Origin: an uncultured Hungatella sp.
GTDB taxonomy: Bacteria > Bacillota > Clostridia > Lachnospirales > Lachnospiraceae
Length of the DNA: 64,000 bases
NCBI GenBank assembly: GCA_947066955.1
Contig: CAMTAF010000001.1
Coordinates: 55,575 to 119,574, forward strand
Direction: 5' to 3'
The translations under genes and the position numbers were made by a program. A model generated the notes under the pieces. It worked only from the letters and a program-made list of their open reading frames with translations. It did no database searches and was not told the DNA's origin. Of this stretch, positions 1-9,116 are shown in pieces; the stretch's first letter is position 1; every line of letters begins with the position of its first letter.

Positions 1-64
1 TCCGCATACCCCAGCAGAACATTGACATAATGAATCACGATTTGTCAGCCCGGCAAATGGGAAG

Positions 65-619
65 TTATTCATAATGTTCTAATGAATAATCTAGTTCCTC
101 AAAAACATAAGTATCATCAATCAATTTCATGCTTGCGTCTCTATATATCTCGGCTTCTTTTTGATTCAGCGCGCTGCGGGTTCCATTTCCCCAAAAGTTT
201 CTGCTGTCTGAACCAGGCGGCCGGTTGTAATCGTCCAGCCAATCCGTTATCAGAATCGCGCGGGTCGTTTCAATCAGGGATTCGACGCTTTCTGTAAAAA
301 GTGACAGATTATCTTTATCCTCTTGATATACGCATTTATCTTGCATCCAGGCCATTACATTGTGAAACTCTGTTTTCCACACACCCCGGTAGGTATCTTG
401 CAGTTCCCTGCGTTCACTCTCACTGGAAGCGTTTTCAATACGGGGTATAAAATACGCGTCGATTGGATTTGAATATTCTCCATGATTCTGTTCTGATAAA
501 GCAACCGCTGTCTCCGCGCGATCCTTTGGTTGAGCATTGGCCTCCACATTTATATTACAGCCTGCCGCTGACATTAATACACAAGTATACATAATACCAA
601 TCAAATATTTATTTTTCAT
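65..619 (-). CDS. putative lipoprotein, hypothetical
   Basis: ORF; MKNKYLIGIMYTCVLMSAAGC signal/lipobox at internal Met (619). Confidence 0.6.
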   Translation of the reverse strand: MKNKYLIGIMYTCVLMSAAGCNINVEANAQPKDRAETAVALSEQNHGEYSNPIDAYFIPRIENASSESERRELQDTYRGVWKTEFHNVMAWMQDKCVYQEDKDNLSLFTESVESLIETTRAILITDWLDDYNRPPGSDSRNFWGNGTRSALNQKEAEIYRDASMKLIDDTYVFEELDYSLEHYE

Positions 620-675
620 AAAAATTGTTCCTAACAGTATGGACGGCAATGCCGCCAAGATGGGGATTGCACGTT

Positions 676-1023
676 TTATTTTTTGTATTTCTTCTCAATC
701 ACAAGAGAATAAACAACCATAGCAGCGATGCACTCCGCCATAACTCCTACTTCAGAAAGCAGGATCCACGCTGACCCCATGAGAAGCGGAACCCCCAATC
801 CGATCAGCACCACGCCAAAGGCCCCAAAAAGTTTGGCCACGGCCCGGTTGTACCTTCTCACATCCGTAACCTCAGGCGCCTTGATGTTGGCCCAAAATCC
901 CACCGGCTTCTCGGCAAACCACGCATACCCGGCCAGGCACAAAAAGATTCCCCCCACAGCGCACCAGATCACAAACCCCAAGACTCTGCCTTCCATTTTC
1001 ACGCCTCCTTCTGATTCAGCCAC
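676..1023 (-). CDS. small membrane protein (two to three TM segments)
   Basis: ORF with hydrophobic segments; start may be internal Met at 996. Confidence 0.55.
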   Translation of the reverse strand: MAESEGGVKMEGRVLGFVIWCAVGGIFLCLAGYAWFAEKPVGFWANIKAPEVTDVRRYNRAVAKLFGAFGVVLIGLGVPLLMGSAWILLSEVGVMAECIAAMVVYSLVIEKKYKK

Positions 1024-1055
1024 TGCATCCGCAATCGCTTTAAAAATCCTGTCTG

Positions 1056-1535
1056 TCAGCCTCCATGCCTAAGCAAATACTTCTCTATCCCTCTCCTGGT
1101 ATCCTCATATCTGGACTCATTTTCCTCACAGCTTTTGTCACTCCAGACAAACCCAATCAAATCCAGACTTAGGTTCCCATTTAGCAAATCAATTATATCA
1201 GTAAACTCATATTCCCTGTCAGCCTCCAGCCCCAGCCTGTCAATCAGCCGCCTGTCCAGCTCTTCATTATAACTGTTCTTATTATGCTCCACTCCCCTAT
1301 ACACAAACCTGTCCCCGCAGACTCCCTGCTTCAGGCAGACACAAGGCCTGCAGATATCATCATTTCCACAAGTAAACTCCACTGCCCTGACCCTGTTCTC
1401 GATCACCCTGTTTCCAACCCTGTAAAAATCATGATTGTACCTCTCGTCAGGCACAAACTTCTCCACACCCTTCCCATACAGTTTAAAAATATCTAAAAGA
1501 TGATGAGGTTTTATCACCAAACCGCCTCTGTCCAT
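1056..1535 (-). CDS. conserved hypothetical, Cys-rich (CGNDDICRPCVCLKQGVC), DUF1284-like
   Basis: ORF; cysteine cluster and PHHLLD N-terminus. Confidence 0.45.
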   Translation of the reverse strand: MDRGGLVIKPHHLLDIFKLYGKGVEKFVPDERYNHDFYRVGNRVIENRVRAVEFTCGNDDICRPCVCLKQGVCGDRFVYRGVEHNKNSYNEELDRRLIDRLGLEADREYEFTDIIDLLNGNLSLDLIGFVWSDKSCEENESRYEDTRRGIEKYLLRHGG

Positions 1536-1592
1536 TTCTATTCCTATTCCTCCCCAAAGTCAAATTTTCCCCAGCCCTGTCCATTTCCCCGC

Positions 1593-1964
1593 TTACTCGT
1601 CAATACAATCCCCCAAAACCGGCGCCGTCAGCTCCACATGGTTTCCCTCCGAGTCAACAAACTCCACAACCCAGTTGTCCTTAATCCTCGTCAAGGGAAA
1701 ACACAACTCCAGATTCCTGATCTTCCCTTTCAGCGCCTCAAGACTGTCAACACTGACACTGGGCAGACAATTGCTGCCAAAGCTGTGCTCCTCGTGCATT
1801 TTTTCAAAAGCAAACAACCCCAGCCGAAACCCGTCAATCAAAAACACACTGTAAATCTCATCCCTTACCGCAGCCTTTGTCTCAAAAAAATCCTCATAAA
1901 ACCTCACCGCCCTGTCCATGTCCCTGACACACAGATACAACGATTGAATCCGGCAATTCATCAT
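1593..1964 (-). CDS. VOC/glyoxalase family protein
   Basis: LYLCVRDMDRAVRFYEDFF ... DSEGNHVEL motif. Confidence 0.8.
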   Translation of the reverse strand: MMNCRIQSLYLCVRDMDRAVRFYEDFFETKAAVRDEIYSVFLIDGFRLGLFAFEKMHEEHSFGSNCLPSVSVDSLEALKGKIRNLELCFPLTRIKDNWVVEFVDSEGNHVELTAPVLGDCIDE

Positions 1965-2650
1965 TATTCAGACACACCCCCGCGCTCTTCTCCTGTCCTC
2001 AGAAAATCCGGTCGTCGGAAGGCATCCTCAAAACGCTCCGCGTCACCGTCCAGGCTCTCCACATAATGCACCGCTGAATTTTCCCAATATTTCCTGTAAA
2101 CCCTGTCCTTCTGCCCGTCAAGATTCAGCTGATACAGGCGAAACGTAACCAATATGTTCTTAGGCTGCCATTGCTCCTCATAAGAATAACAATATTTCAT
2201 GCCCAGCCGCTTCATCACCCCTCCGCTCCCAGGGTTCTTCACGTCATGAGTGGCAGTAACATAGGGAACCCCTTCTCTCCTAAGCTGTTCCACCACCGCC
2301 CCGGCCGCCTCCGTGGCAATGCCCCTGTGCCAAAACTCCCGGCAAAGCCCATAGCCCAAGTCATAGCTGTCATTCAAGGTGAGATTCACATACCCAATGG
2401 GGCAATCCGTCCCTCTCAGACAGATTCCATAGTAAGATTCTGTTTCATAATAAACCCCCGCGCCCCCGGCGGCAGCTCCTTTAAGCCTCTTCTCATAAAA
2501 ATCCCCCGCCTCCTCCATGGTCCTCACAGGAAACCAGGGAAGAAACCGGTTCACCTCCAAGTCTCCGAAAATCTTGTACACAGCCTCCAAATCCTGCTCC
2601 AGAAACGGCCTTAAGACCAGCCGTTTCGTCTCAAGCTTTGACATGCTCAT
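1964..2650 (-). CDS. GNAT N-acetyltransferase (RimJ/RimL type)
   Basis: LETKRLVLRPFLEQDLEAVYKIF ... GYGLCREFWHRGIATEA. Confidence 0.85.
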   Translation of the reverse strand: MSMSKLETKRLVLRPFLEQDLEAVYKIFGDLEVNRFLPWFPVRTMEEAGDFYEKRLKGAAAGGAGVYYETESYYGICLRGTDCPIGYVNLTLNDSYDLGYGLCREFWHRGIATEAAGAVVEQLRREGVPYVTATHDVKNPGSGGVMKRLGMKYCYSYEEQWQPKNILVTFRLYQLNLDGQKDRVYRKYWENSAVHYVESLDGDAERFEDAFRRPDFLRTGEERGGVSE

Positions 2651-2672
2651 TTTTTACTCTTATCTCCTTTTA

Positions 2673-3167
2673 TTATAACCTGTGGACATACATTCTCGAC
2701 AGTTCCGGCTCTCCGTCCCCCTGAACCATACAGAAGAACTCCCACCCATATCTCTCATAAAAAGAAGTGTGATCCGTCAGGAGATACAGCGCATCAATCC
2801 CCCTCGCCTTCATATCCCGGCACACCCGCTCCAGCAGCGCCCCGGCCACACCCCTGCGCCTCCACCTCTCCTCTGTATAGACCGCGCACACATTGGGAGT
2901 CAGATCACGCCTGTTGTGGAAATCATTCTCGATCACTCCCAGTCCCCCGATTATCTCCGTATCCCCGGCCACAGCCAGATACCACTGAGGAACTGTCCCA
3001 TTTCCCTTCACACACTCCTCCATGCTCTCCGCATAGGCGGCCAGCGGGATTCCCCATTTGTCGTGAAACCACTGCGCTGCCTAATCTTTCATCTCCGGCC
3101 TGTCTGCCAGAGAGACGATCTGTATGCCAATGTCCGCTCCCTTATTCTCCCCAAACTCACCAATCAT
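2673..3167 (-). pseudogene. GNAT acetyltransferase interrupted by in-frame TAG (3081-3083)
   Basis: Translation from ATG at 3167: MIGEFGENKGADIGIQIVSLADRPEMKD*AAQWFHDKWGIPLAAYAESMEECVKG... continues in the same frame into the GNAT C-terminus. Confidence 0.8.
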
Positions 3168-3193
3168 CTGTGTCCTCCCAAGAATATGCTCCG

Positions 3194-3814
3194 TTAATCC
3201 AGCAGCGTGACCCAATCCTTCCGCCCATATGCCTCAAAACACATGCGCACCTGTTCCTCATTATTTTTCTCCTCCGCCAAAGCCGGCAGTTCCCCGATCC
3301 CGAAATACCCGCTGTCCACGGTCTCAATATTCTTCTCAAAAGAACCGCCCGCCACAGAGCACAGGACAAATATTTTGCAAACCTTGTAAGCATAGACAGG
3401 CAGATTGTGCTTCTCCCTGTCCTGAACCGCGATCACCCTCTCCGGCCTCACGTCAAGGCCTGCCTCCTCTTTTACTTCCTTCACCACGTTCTCACTGACC
3501 GACAGGCCCACGTCCACCCAGCCCCCAGGCAATGACCAGGTGCCGTTATTTTCCTTCACCAGCAGAATCTTGTCCCCCTTAAAAATCGCCGCCCTGGTGT
3601 CAATCTTGGGAGTCTGATACCCTATATCACCGCAAAACAGATCCTTCACCTTTTCCAGAGAAATGTCCCCCTTATAGCTTATGATCTCCGCCGCGATTTC
3701 CCGAACCCGCTCGTAGCGCTCCATGTCAAAGGGATCTTTTCCATAAAATAACCCCGCCTGCGCGATGCTCTGCAGTTCCACGGCCCACTTAAGCCATATC
3801 TCTTGTTTGTCCAT
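3194..3814 (-). CDS. NUDIX hydrolase with N-terminal hydrolase-associated domain
   Basis: GGWVDVGLSVSENVVKEVKEEAGLDV Nudix box; likely start MDKQEIW at 3814. Confidence 0.85.
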   Translation of the reverse strand: MDKQEIWLKWAVELQSIAQAGLFYGKDPFDMERYERVREIAAEIISYKGDISLEKVKDLFCGDIGYQTPKIDTRAAIFKGDKILLVKENNGTWSLPGGWVDVGLSVSENVVKEVKEEAGLDVRPERVIAVQDREKHNLPVYAYKVCKIFVLCSVAGGSFEKNIETVDSGYFGIGELPALAEEKNNEEQVRMCFEAYGRKDWVTLLD

Positions 3815-4253
3815 CGAGGTCTCCTCCAAACCGCCGCTCCAGCTCATCCTTGAGAAACTGATACCGCTGCCTCTTCTCCTCCTTGGCAAAATGCACCTCC
3901 CGAAACTGCTCCGGATTGTTCTCATAATTCAGAACCTCATCGCCGAACTGCTCGCTGGTTAAGTCAAACACACAGTCTCCCACTACATTATAGCAGTGAT
4001 AATTTCCGCCTGGACGCAAAATTCCATAGACCTTTCCCCCAAAAATGTCCTGAGCCAGAAAGGCCGTAATAGAGCACTGCCCCACGGTCCGGTTGTCCTC
4101 GCTCCACTGCCCCCGCAGCCGCGGCGCGCAGGTATACTCGCACCAAATGTCCGAGAGCGCGTCATAAAGCTGGCAGGGCGTCCAGCTCCTTTTGTACTCG
4201 CCCGTCACTTCCCTGATATCTCCATGATTCCATCCATAAAAAGCATATCCCAT
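3789..4253 (-). CDS. YunG-like family protein
   Basis: QCSITAFLAQDIFGGKVYGI ... HCYNVVGDCVFDLTSEQF pattern. Confidence 0.65.
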   Translation of the reverse strand: MGYAFYGWNHGDIREVTGEYKRSWTPCQLYDALSDIWCEYTCAPRLRGQWSEDNRTVGQCSITAFLAQDIFGGKVYGILRPGGNYHCYNVVGDCVFDLTSEQFGDEVLNYENNPEQFREVHFAKEEKRQRYQFLKDELERRFGGDLDGQTRDMA

Positions 4254-4269
4254 ATGATTTTTCCATCCT

Positions 4270-4291
4270 TTCTAGGTATCGGCACGCGCCG
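4270..4291 (-). repeat. short hairpin repeat, copy D (end fragment)
   Basis: TTCTAGGTATCGGCACGCGCCG on plus strand, matching one end of copies A and C; supplies the last codons of the VOC gene. Confidence 0.55.
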
Positions 4292-4643
4292 GTGATCTCA
4301 CCTCAATCAGATTCCCGTCCGGATCATAAAACCGAATCCTCCTCCCGCCCCGCGGATCCTCCTCCGGCCTGTTCACAAACTCCACACCCTCCCCGTATCT
4401 CTCAAGCCTTCTCACAAACCCTTCCAGATCCGGCTCCTCAAAATACAGTTCACTGCCAAGATTCTTAGGAATCACCTTCCCACCCACTGCACTCTCCCAC
4501 ACCACCCGCTCCTGGAGCACCAGCCCCTCGGTGAGGATCACATTTTCCTCGCCATCCAGAACCACAGAAAGGCCGAACAAATCCCTGTAAAAAGCCTTCG
4601 CCCGCTCCAGGTCACTGACCACAATCAACACATTTTTCAGCAT
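4272..4643 (-). CDS. VOC/glyoxalase family protein
   Basis: VLIVVSDLERAKAFYRDLFGL ... FYDPDGNLIEV. Confidence 0.85.
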   Translation of the reverse strand: MLKNVLIVVSDLERAKAFYRDLFGLSVVLDGEENVILTEGLVLQERVVWESAVGGKVIPKNLGSELYFEEPDLEGFVRRLERYGEGVEFVNRPEEDPRGGRRIRFYDPDGNLIEVRSPARADT

Positions 4644-4783
4644 GTCAATCCAACACTCCCTTTATTCTTCACGCCTTTTAGCCACATCATCATTATATCT
4701 CATAAGGAAATTATATTCCACAAATTTCTACAGTTCCAGGACTGTAAGCCGCAATCGAGTTTGTCACGCCGCTGCATTCCTGG

Positions 4784-4812
4784 TTGACAGCCCCGGGCAG
4801 GTGTGATAAAGT
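4784..4812 (+). promoter_or_regulatory. candidate sigma-A promoter TTGACA-N17-TAAAGT
   Basis: -35 at 4784-4789, -10-like at 4807-4812. Confidence 0.4.
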
Positions 4813-5025
4813 AATGCGCATAAACGGAACCCATATTGCATGGATCCCGGAGAACGAACTTTTGATTACAGATGTAGAGGAACTTTGCCAGTAAACATTT
4901 TCCCTTGGCCTGCCTCTGCGGTTCCAGGGAAACAGGCAGACAACCCAGCCGCTGCCTATTTTCGTCCCATTCAGCCTGTTCCAGCAGACCGGAAAATAAA
5001 ATTTCTATATTTGAAGGAGATACTT

Positions 5026-5649
5026 ATGGCAGCAAAAATCCTAGTTCATGGTTCAGGACACAAAGCAGCAAGCTGGAATGAAACCATTTCATTTATGACA
5101 GACAATGATGACATTATGTGCCCAAACCTGTCCTCTATTCTTGATGGAAAAAAGGCAAGTTACGAAAATCTATACTCCTCATTCACAAAATACTGCAACA
5201 AAATCGACGGACAAATTCATCTGTGCGGACTTTCATTGGGCGGCATTTTGGCATTAAATTATGCTTTGGATTTCCCGCAAAAAGTAAAAACATTAGTATT
5301 AATCGGAACGCCGCACAAAATTCCAAAGATTGCATTTGGTTTTCAAAATATGGTTTTTAGAGTTCTGCCCAAATCTGTTTTTGAAACCATGGCGTTTAAT
5401 AAGGAAGATACTTTTTCTTTAGGAAATACCTTGAAGAATTTAGATTTCAGCGGCAAGGTGAGGAATCTCAATTGCCCCACTCTAATCCTTTGCGGAGAGA
5501 AAGACGGCGCAAATATGAAATCCGCACATTACTTCTCGCAGAACATTAAAAACGCGGAATTGAAAATTATTGAAAACGCCGGTCATGTTGTAAATGAAGA
5601 GAACCCAAAAGCTTTGGCAAAAATATTGAATGAATATTTTGATGGCTGA
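5026..5649 (+). CDS. alpha/beta fold hydrolase
   Basis: MAAKILVHGSGHKAASWNE ... CGLSLGGILAL; RBS gaaggag upstream of 5026. Confidence 0.85.
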   Translation: MAAKILVHGSGHKAASWNETISFMTDNDDIMCPNLSSILDGKKASYENLYSSFTKYCNKIDGQIHLCGLSLGGILALNYALDFPQKVKTLVLIGTPHKIPKIAFGFQNMVFRVLPKSVFETMAFNKEDTFSLGNTLKNLDFSGKVRNLNCPTLILCGEKDGANMKSAHYFSQNIKNAELKIIENAGHVVNEENPKALAKILNEYFDG

Positions 5650-5671
5650 TTTTAATGGCTGTATGCGTGCC

Positions 5672-6040
5672 TCATAAGAATTCGTCCCCCCAAGATTTCA
5701 TATGGTCGAGAACAGATAAAAAACTTTTTCCCAGATCTGACAACGTATACTCCACCCGCGGAGGGTTCTCACAAAAATCATGCCGAATAAGGAAGCCGTC
5801 TGTCTCCAGCTCCTTAAGCTGCTTTGCAAGAGAGCTCTCTGTTATCTCGCCTATCTGGCGGCGGAGCTGTCCGAAACGCCGGACATCACACTTTCCGATA
5901 TACCAGAGAAGCTCAATCTTATATTTTCCTCCCAGGATCTTTTGCACCATAGAAATGGTCTTGCAGCGATTTACTGCTTCTTCTGATTTTCTCATTTTCC
6001 CGTCTTCTCCCCTTAACATTATGCTCTGAAGGCACTCCAA
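5672..6040 (-). CDS. HxlR family winged-helix transcriptional regulator
   Basis: GGKYKIELLWYIGKCDVRRFGQLRRQIGEITESSLAKQLKELE. Confidence 0.9.
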   Translation of the reverse strand: MECLQSIMLRGEDGKMRKSEEAVNRCKTISMVQKILGGKYKIELLWYIGKCDVRRFGQLRRQIGEITESSLAKQLKELETDGFLIRHDFCENPPRVEYTLSDLGKSFLSVLDHMKSWGDEFL

Positions 6041-6148
6041 AAAAGTACAGTACTTTTCTTTTTAGTGCGCTCTGCTATAATAGGAAGTGCACTGATGTGC
6101 ACGCAGGTCAGCGCGTTCCCAATTATAATTTGATTTGAGGTGTTTATC

Positions 6149-7084
6149 ATGCATTACACAGGAACAATTTGGCGTCCGCCCTATGAGGCAGACTCGCTTC
6201 TGCTGGAAGTGACAGCGGGCTGTACTCATCATAAGTGCAAGTTCTGTACTCTGTACAGCGACCTGCCGTTCAAATTCAGAATGTCACCTATGGAAGACAT
6301 GGAAAGTGATTTGCTGGAAGCTCAGGTTCTGCGCGCAAATCCCTATTCCAAGATGCTCACCCGCCTGCAGGGGAAGGAAAAACCAGAGCCCATTCAGCGC
6401 GTTTTCCTAACCGGGGCCAACCCTTTTATTTTGAAGACAGAGAAGCTGCTGGAAATTGCATCACTCATTCAAAAATATTTTCCCTCTGTCAAGTCCATAG
6501 GCTGTTTTGCCCGCATTACCGATTTTGTAAATAAGACAGATGACCAACTGATTCAGCTCCGCCTGGCAGGTTACAACAGGCTGACCGTGGGCGTGGAAAC
6601 AGGAGATGATGCCGCGCTCGCCTTTATGCGCAAAGGTTATACAGCCAACGATATTCTGACCCAATGCAAAAGACTGGAGCAGGCCAAGATCGAATACGGT
6701 TTCTTCTATCTGACCGGCATCTCCGGCAAGGGACACGGTGAAATGGGGGCAAAAGTTTCCGCTGAGATATTCAATCAGCTGCACCCATTCCTGATTGGCC
6801 CCAATATGCTAACGATTTATCCGGAATCCGATTTATATCAGGAAATCCAAAATAAAAACTGGGAAGAAGAAAGCGAACTTGAAAAGTACCGCGAGCTCCG
6901 CGCCCTTGTGGAAAATCTCAATATATCCACATTCTTCGCCGCAATGGGGGCTTCCAACGTTTTCCAGCTGAGAGGACATTTGCCCGAAGATAAGCCGAAA
7001 TTATTGGACACCCTTGATCAAATCCTCTCCCAAGTCAGCGAGGAAGAGCTGCGAAATTACCGTGAAAATCTTCCCCATCTGTAA
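6149..7084 (+). CDS. radical SAM protein
   Basis: CTHHKCKFC cluster motif near the N-terminus. Confidence 0.85.
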   Translation: MHYTGTIWRPPYEADSLLLEVTAGCTHHKCKFCTLYSDLPFKFRMSPMEDMESDLLEAQVLRANPYSKMLTRLQGKEKPEPIQRVFLTGANPFILKTEKLLEIASLIQKYFPSVKSIGCFARITDFVNKTDDQLIQLRLAGYNRLTVGVETGDDAALAFMRKGYTANDILTQCKRLEQAKIEYGFFYLTGISGKGHGEMGAKVSAEIFNQLHPFLIGPNMLTIYPESDLYQEIQNKNWEEESELEKYRELRALVENLNISTFFAAMGASNVFQLRGHLPEDKPKLLDTLDQILSQVSEEELRNYRENLPHL

Positions 7085-7096
7085 CTCTGATATCCT

Positions 7097-7121
7097 GGCA
7101 GGGAACCATCGATTCCCTGCC
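7097..7121. terminator. intrinsic terminator-like hairpin GGCAGGGAA/TTCCCTGCC
   Basis: 9-bp perfect inverted repeat after the radical SAM gene stop, followed by T-rich tract. Confidence 0.6.
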
Positions 7122-7123
7122 TG

Positions 7124-7666
7124 CTATTCTTTTTCGCGGCTGGGCAAATGGTTTCCTCCGCGGACAGCCACATATCTGTCATGAGGCATATCTACCCCCT
7201 TGTAATGCTTTGTCCAGCTATCCTTTACACTCATCCCGTTCCTGACTGCCACCTTTTGGGAGGCTGTATTGGTGTCCCGGATGATCGAACAGACCTCCTC
7301 TGCACCCAGTATCTCAAAAGCATATTCTTTGCATGCTCTCGCAGCCTCCGCCGCATATCCCCTGTGCCAGTATGTCCGGTTAAAAAGATAACCGATTTCA
7401 AGCACCTCCCCGTCTTTCCACGGCTGCATGGTAAGCCCGCACTGCCCAATCATCTCATCTGTTTCTTTCAAGATCACTGCCCACAGGCCAAATCCCCACT
7501 TCCGGTAGCGGGAAATCTGCCTGTCCAGCCATTCCTGCGCTTCCTCACTGCCAAATGCCCCCTCATAGGCATACATGGTCTCATCATCCTGCAAAATTCT
7601 GCACAAAGCCTGATAATCCCCTTGGTTCATCTCCCTTAAGTATAACCGTTCTGTTTCCAGTATCAT
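7124..7666 (-). CDS. GNAT N-acetyltransferase
   Basis: LETERLYLREMNQGDYQALCRIL ... IGYLFNRTYWHRGYAAEAA; ORF extends to 7711 but MILETERL at 7666 is the family-like start. Confidence 0.85.
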   Translation of the reverse strand: MILETERLYLREMNQGDYQALCRILQDDETMYAYEGAFGSEEAQEWLDRQISRYRKWGFGLWAVILKETDEMIGQCGLTMQPWKDGEVLEIGYLFNRTYWHRGYAAEAARACKEYAFEILGAEEVCSIIRDTNTASQKVAVRNGMSVKDSWTKHYKGVDMPHDRYVAVRGGNHLPSREKE

Positions 7667-7707
7667 AATCCTTGTCCGGCTCCCTTTCACAAATCCCCCT
7701 GTTTTTA

Positions 7708-8317
7708 TCATAAGAGTACCTCCAAATACTGCCCTAACTTTCTCTCTACCCGAAACAAACCGGCATAATACATCAATGTCCTTAAATTTTTATCTCTCCT
7801 GCGGACATAGGCTTTGAGCGCCCCCCTGGAAGGTCTGGATTTCAATACTGCTCCGACTCCGAAGCAGATCGCAGATTGTGCGCTCCATATCATAAACTGG
7901 CACCGTATGGCCAAAAGGTGTCTGGCCGGTGGTTCGGCCAATCTCATAAAGCCCTGGCTTTACGGTGTAAACAGAAAGCCCCTCCGCTTTTAAGCGGGTT
8001 GTACTGTAACCTCTGCGCACCGTAACGGAGTATGGTGACGGTTCCCGGTCTGTCAGATCGTGAAAAAACAGCGCCGATTCATGGGAAAATACTGTCTGAC
8101 CGCACCGCAGATGCAAAAGGAGCATCGCATCTATCCAGGCATTTTCAGAAACATAAATACCGTGGGCAACCTGTTCCAGCTTTTTCTCTTTGACATATTC
8201 ATAAAAAATCGGTTTTACAATTCCACTGGCAATTACCTGAGAAGTTTGCAACATTCCATCATGCTCTGCCAGAAGTTCATCTAATTGCTCAAATCGTTCT
8301 GATTTCGTCATACCCAT
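7708..8317 (-). pseudogene. AbiEi-type (type IV TA) antitoxin, frameshifted near C-terminus
   Basis: Winged-helix antitoxin-like N-terminus (LAEHDGMLQTSQVIASGIVKPIFYEYVKEKKLEQVAHGIYV); C-terminus KAYVRRRDKNLRTLMYYAGLFRVERKLGQYLEVLL lies in the adjacent frame after a 6-G run. Confidence 0.75.
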
Positions 8318-8320
8318 CTC

Positions 8321-8364
8321 TTCCTTTCGTGCTACTATTATATTCTAATGTAGCACGAAAGGAA
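8321..8364. promoter_or_regulatory. perfect 15-bp inverted-repeat operator over the abiEi promoter
   Basis: TTCCTTTCGTGCTAC (8321-8335) and GTAGCACGAAAGGAA (8350-8364); the 14-nt spacer reads ATTAGAATATAATA on the minus strand, giving a -10-like TATAAT. Confidence 0.8.
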
Positions 8365-8445
8365 ATATGGGATAATTTCTTATAATTGACTGCCATGCCG
8401 CACCTCCACCTTTCTTCTTATTGCCATAAGTCTTTACATAAAATA

Positions 8446-8511
8446 CTATAAATGAGCAAATTGGAAATATTATCAAAATTGTAAAAATTTTCTAAATTTG
8501 CTTATTTATAG
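8446..8511. repeat. AT-rich 17-bp inverted repeat (one mismatch)
   Basis: CTATAAATGAGCAAATT (8446-8462) / AATTTGCTTATTTATAG (8495-8511). Confidence 0.6.
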
Positions 8512-8552
8512 ATACTAATAGCAACGGTTAATGAACCGGCATTTTGCAAGAG

Positions 8553-9116
8553 TCATTTCTTCAGTTTTGAGGGTTTTCTATTCCATTTCAGCACCACACC
8601 TCTCTGCTCCGCTAATGACTGGAACTGCTTTACCACATAAGTTGACTTTTCTTTCATCGTAAGACTTTCCAACTTTTTTTCTTCCGCAAGATGCTCCATC
8701 ACAGTTTTCAAATCTTCTAAATCCAGGAGATTGACCGCCAGGCAAAAGAAGCTTTTTCTTCTTCCATCATTATAGCCTTCCAACAGAAGCTTCAGTATTT
8801 GCAGCTTCTGCATTTGCTCAGAATTATAGGCTTTCACACCCATTTTCTTCATTTTTTCAAAATCCTGCTTCCAATTTCGATGCGTGATAAAAATATCATA
8901 CTCATCTGCCTTCCCATATTTATCACAGGGAAACTTCTGACATTGATTGCAGTATTCTATCTTATCGTGCCGGATACTACACTTTGCTATTACACAGGAT
9001 TGGTTTCCTTCTCCGCCTCCGCAGCCCGGACAATGGCCGTCCATCTTCATAGGGCACAGCCCACAATTCAAGCCACAGAGGGAAAACCATAGGTTGTCTC
9101 TTATGAAATCCTTCAA
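8553..9116 (-). CDS. DUF3795 domain-containing Cys-rich protein
   Basis: CGLNCGLCPMKMDGHCPGCGGG ... CNQCQKFPC. Confidence 0.8.
   Translation of the reverse strand: MKDFIRDNLWFSLCGLNCGLCPMKMDGHCPGCGGGEGNQSCVIAKCSIRHDKIEYCNQCQKFPCDKYGKADEYDIFITHRNWKQDFEKMKKMGVKAYNSEQMQKLQILKLLLEGYNDGRRKSFFCLAVNLLDLEDLKTVMEHLAEEKKLESLTMKEKSTYVVKQFQSLAEQRGVVLKWNRKPSKLKK

Noticed and set aside
1500-2066. 188-aa plus-strand ORF
   Set aside because: Antisense to VOC and GNAT genes; basic, Pro/Ser-rich shadow translation.
4814-4894. 26-codon ORF MRINGTHIAWIPENELLITDVEELCQ upstream of the alpha/beta hydrolase
   Set aside because: Could be a DUF4180-like N-terminal scrap or leader peptide, but there is no convincing RBS or homology call by eye.
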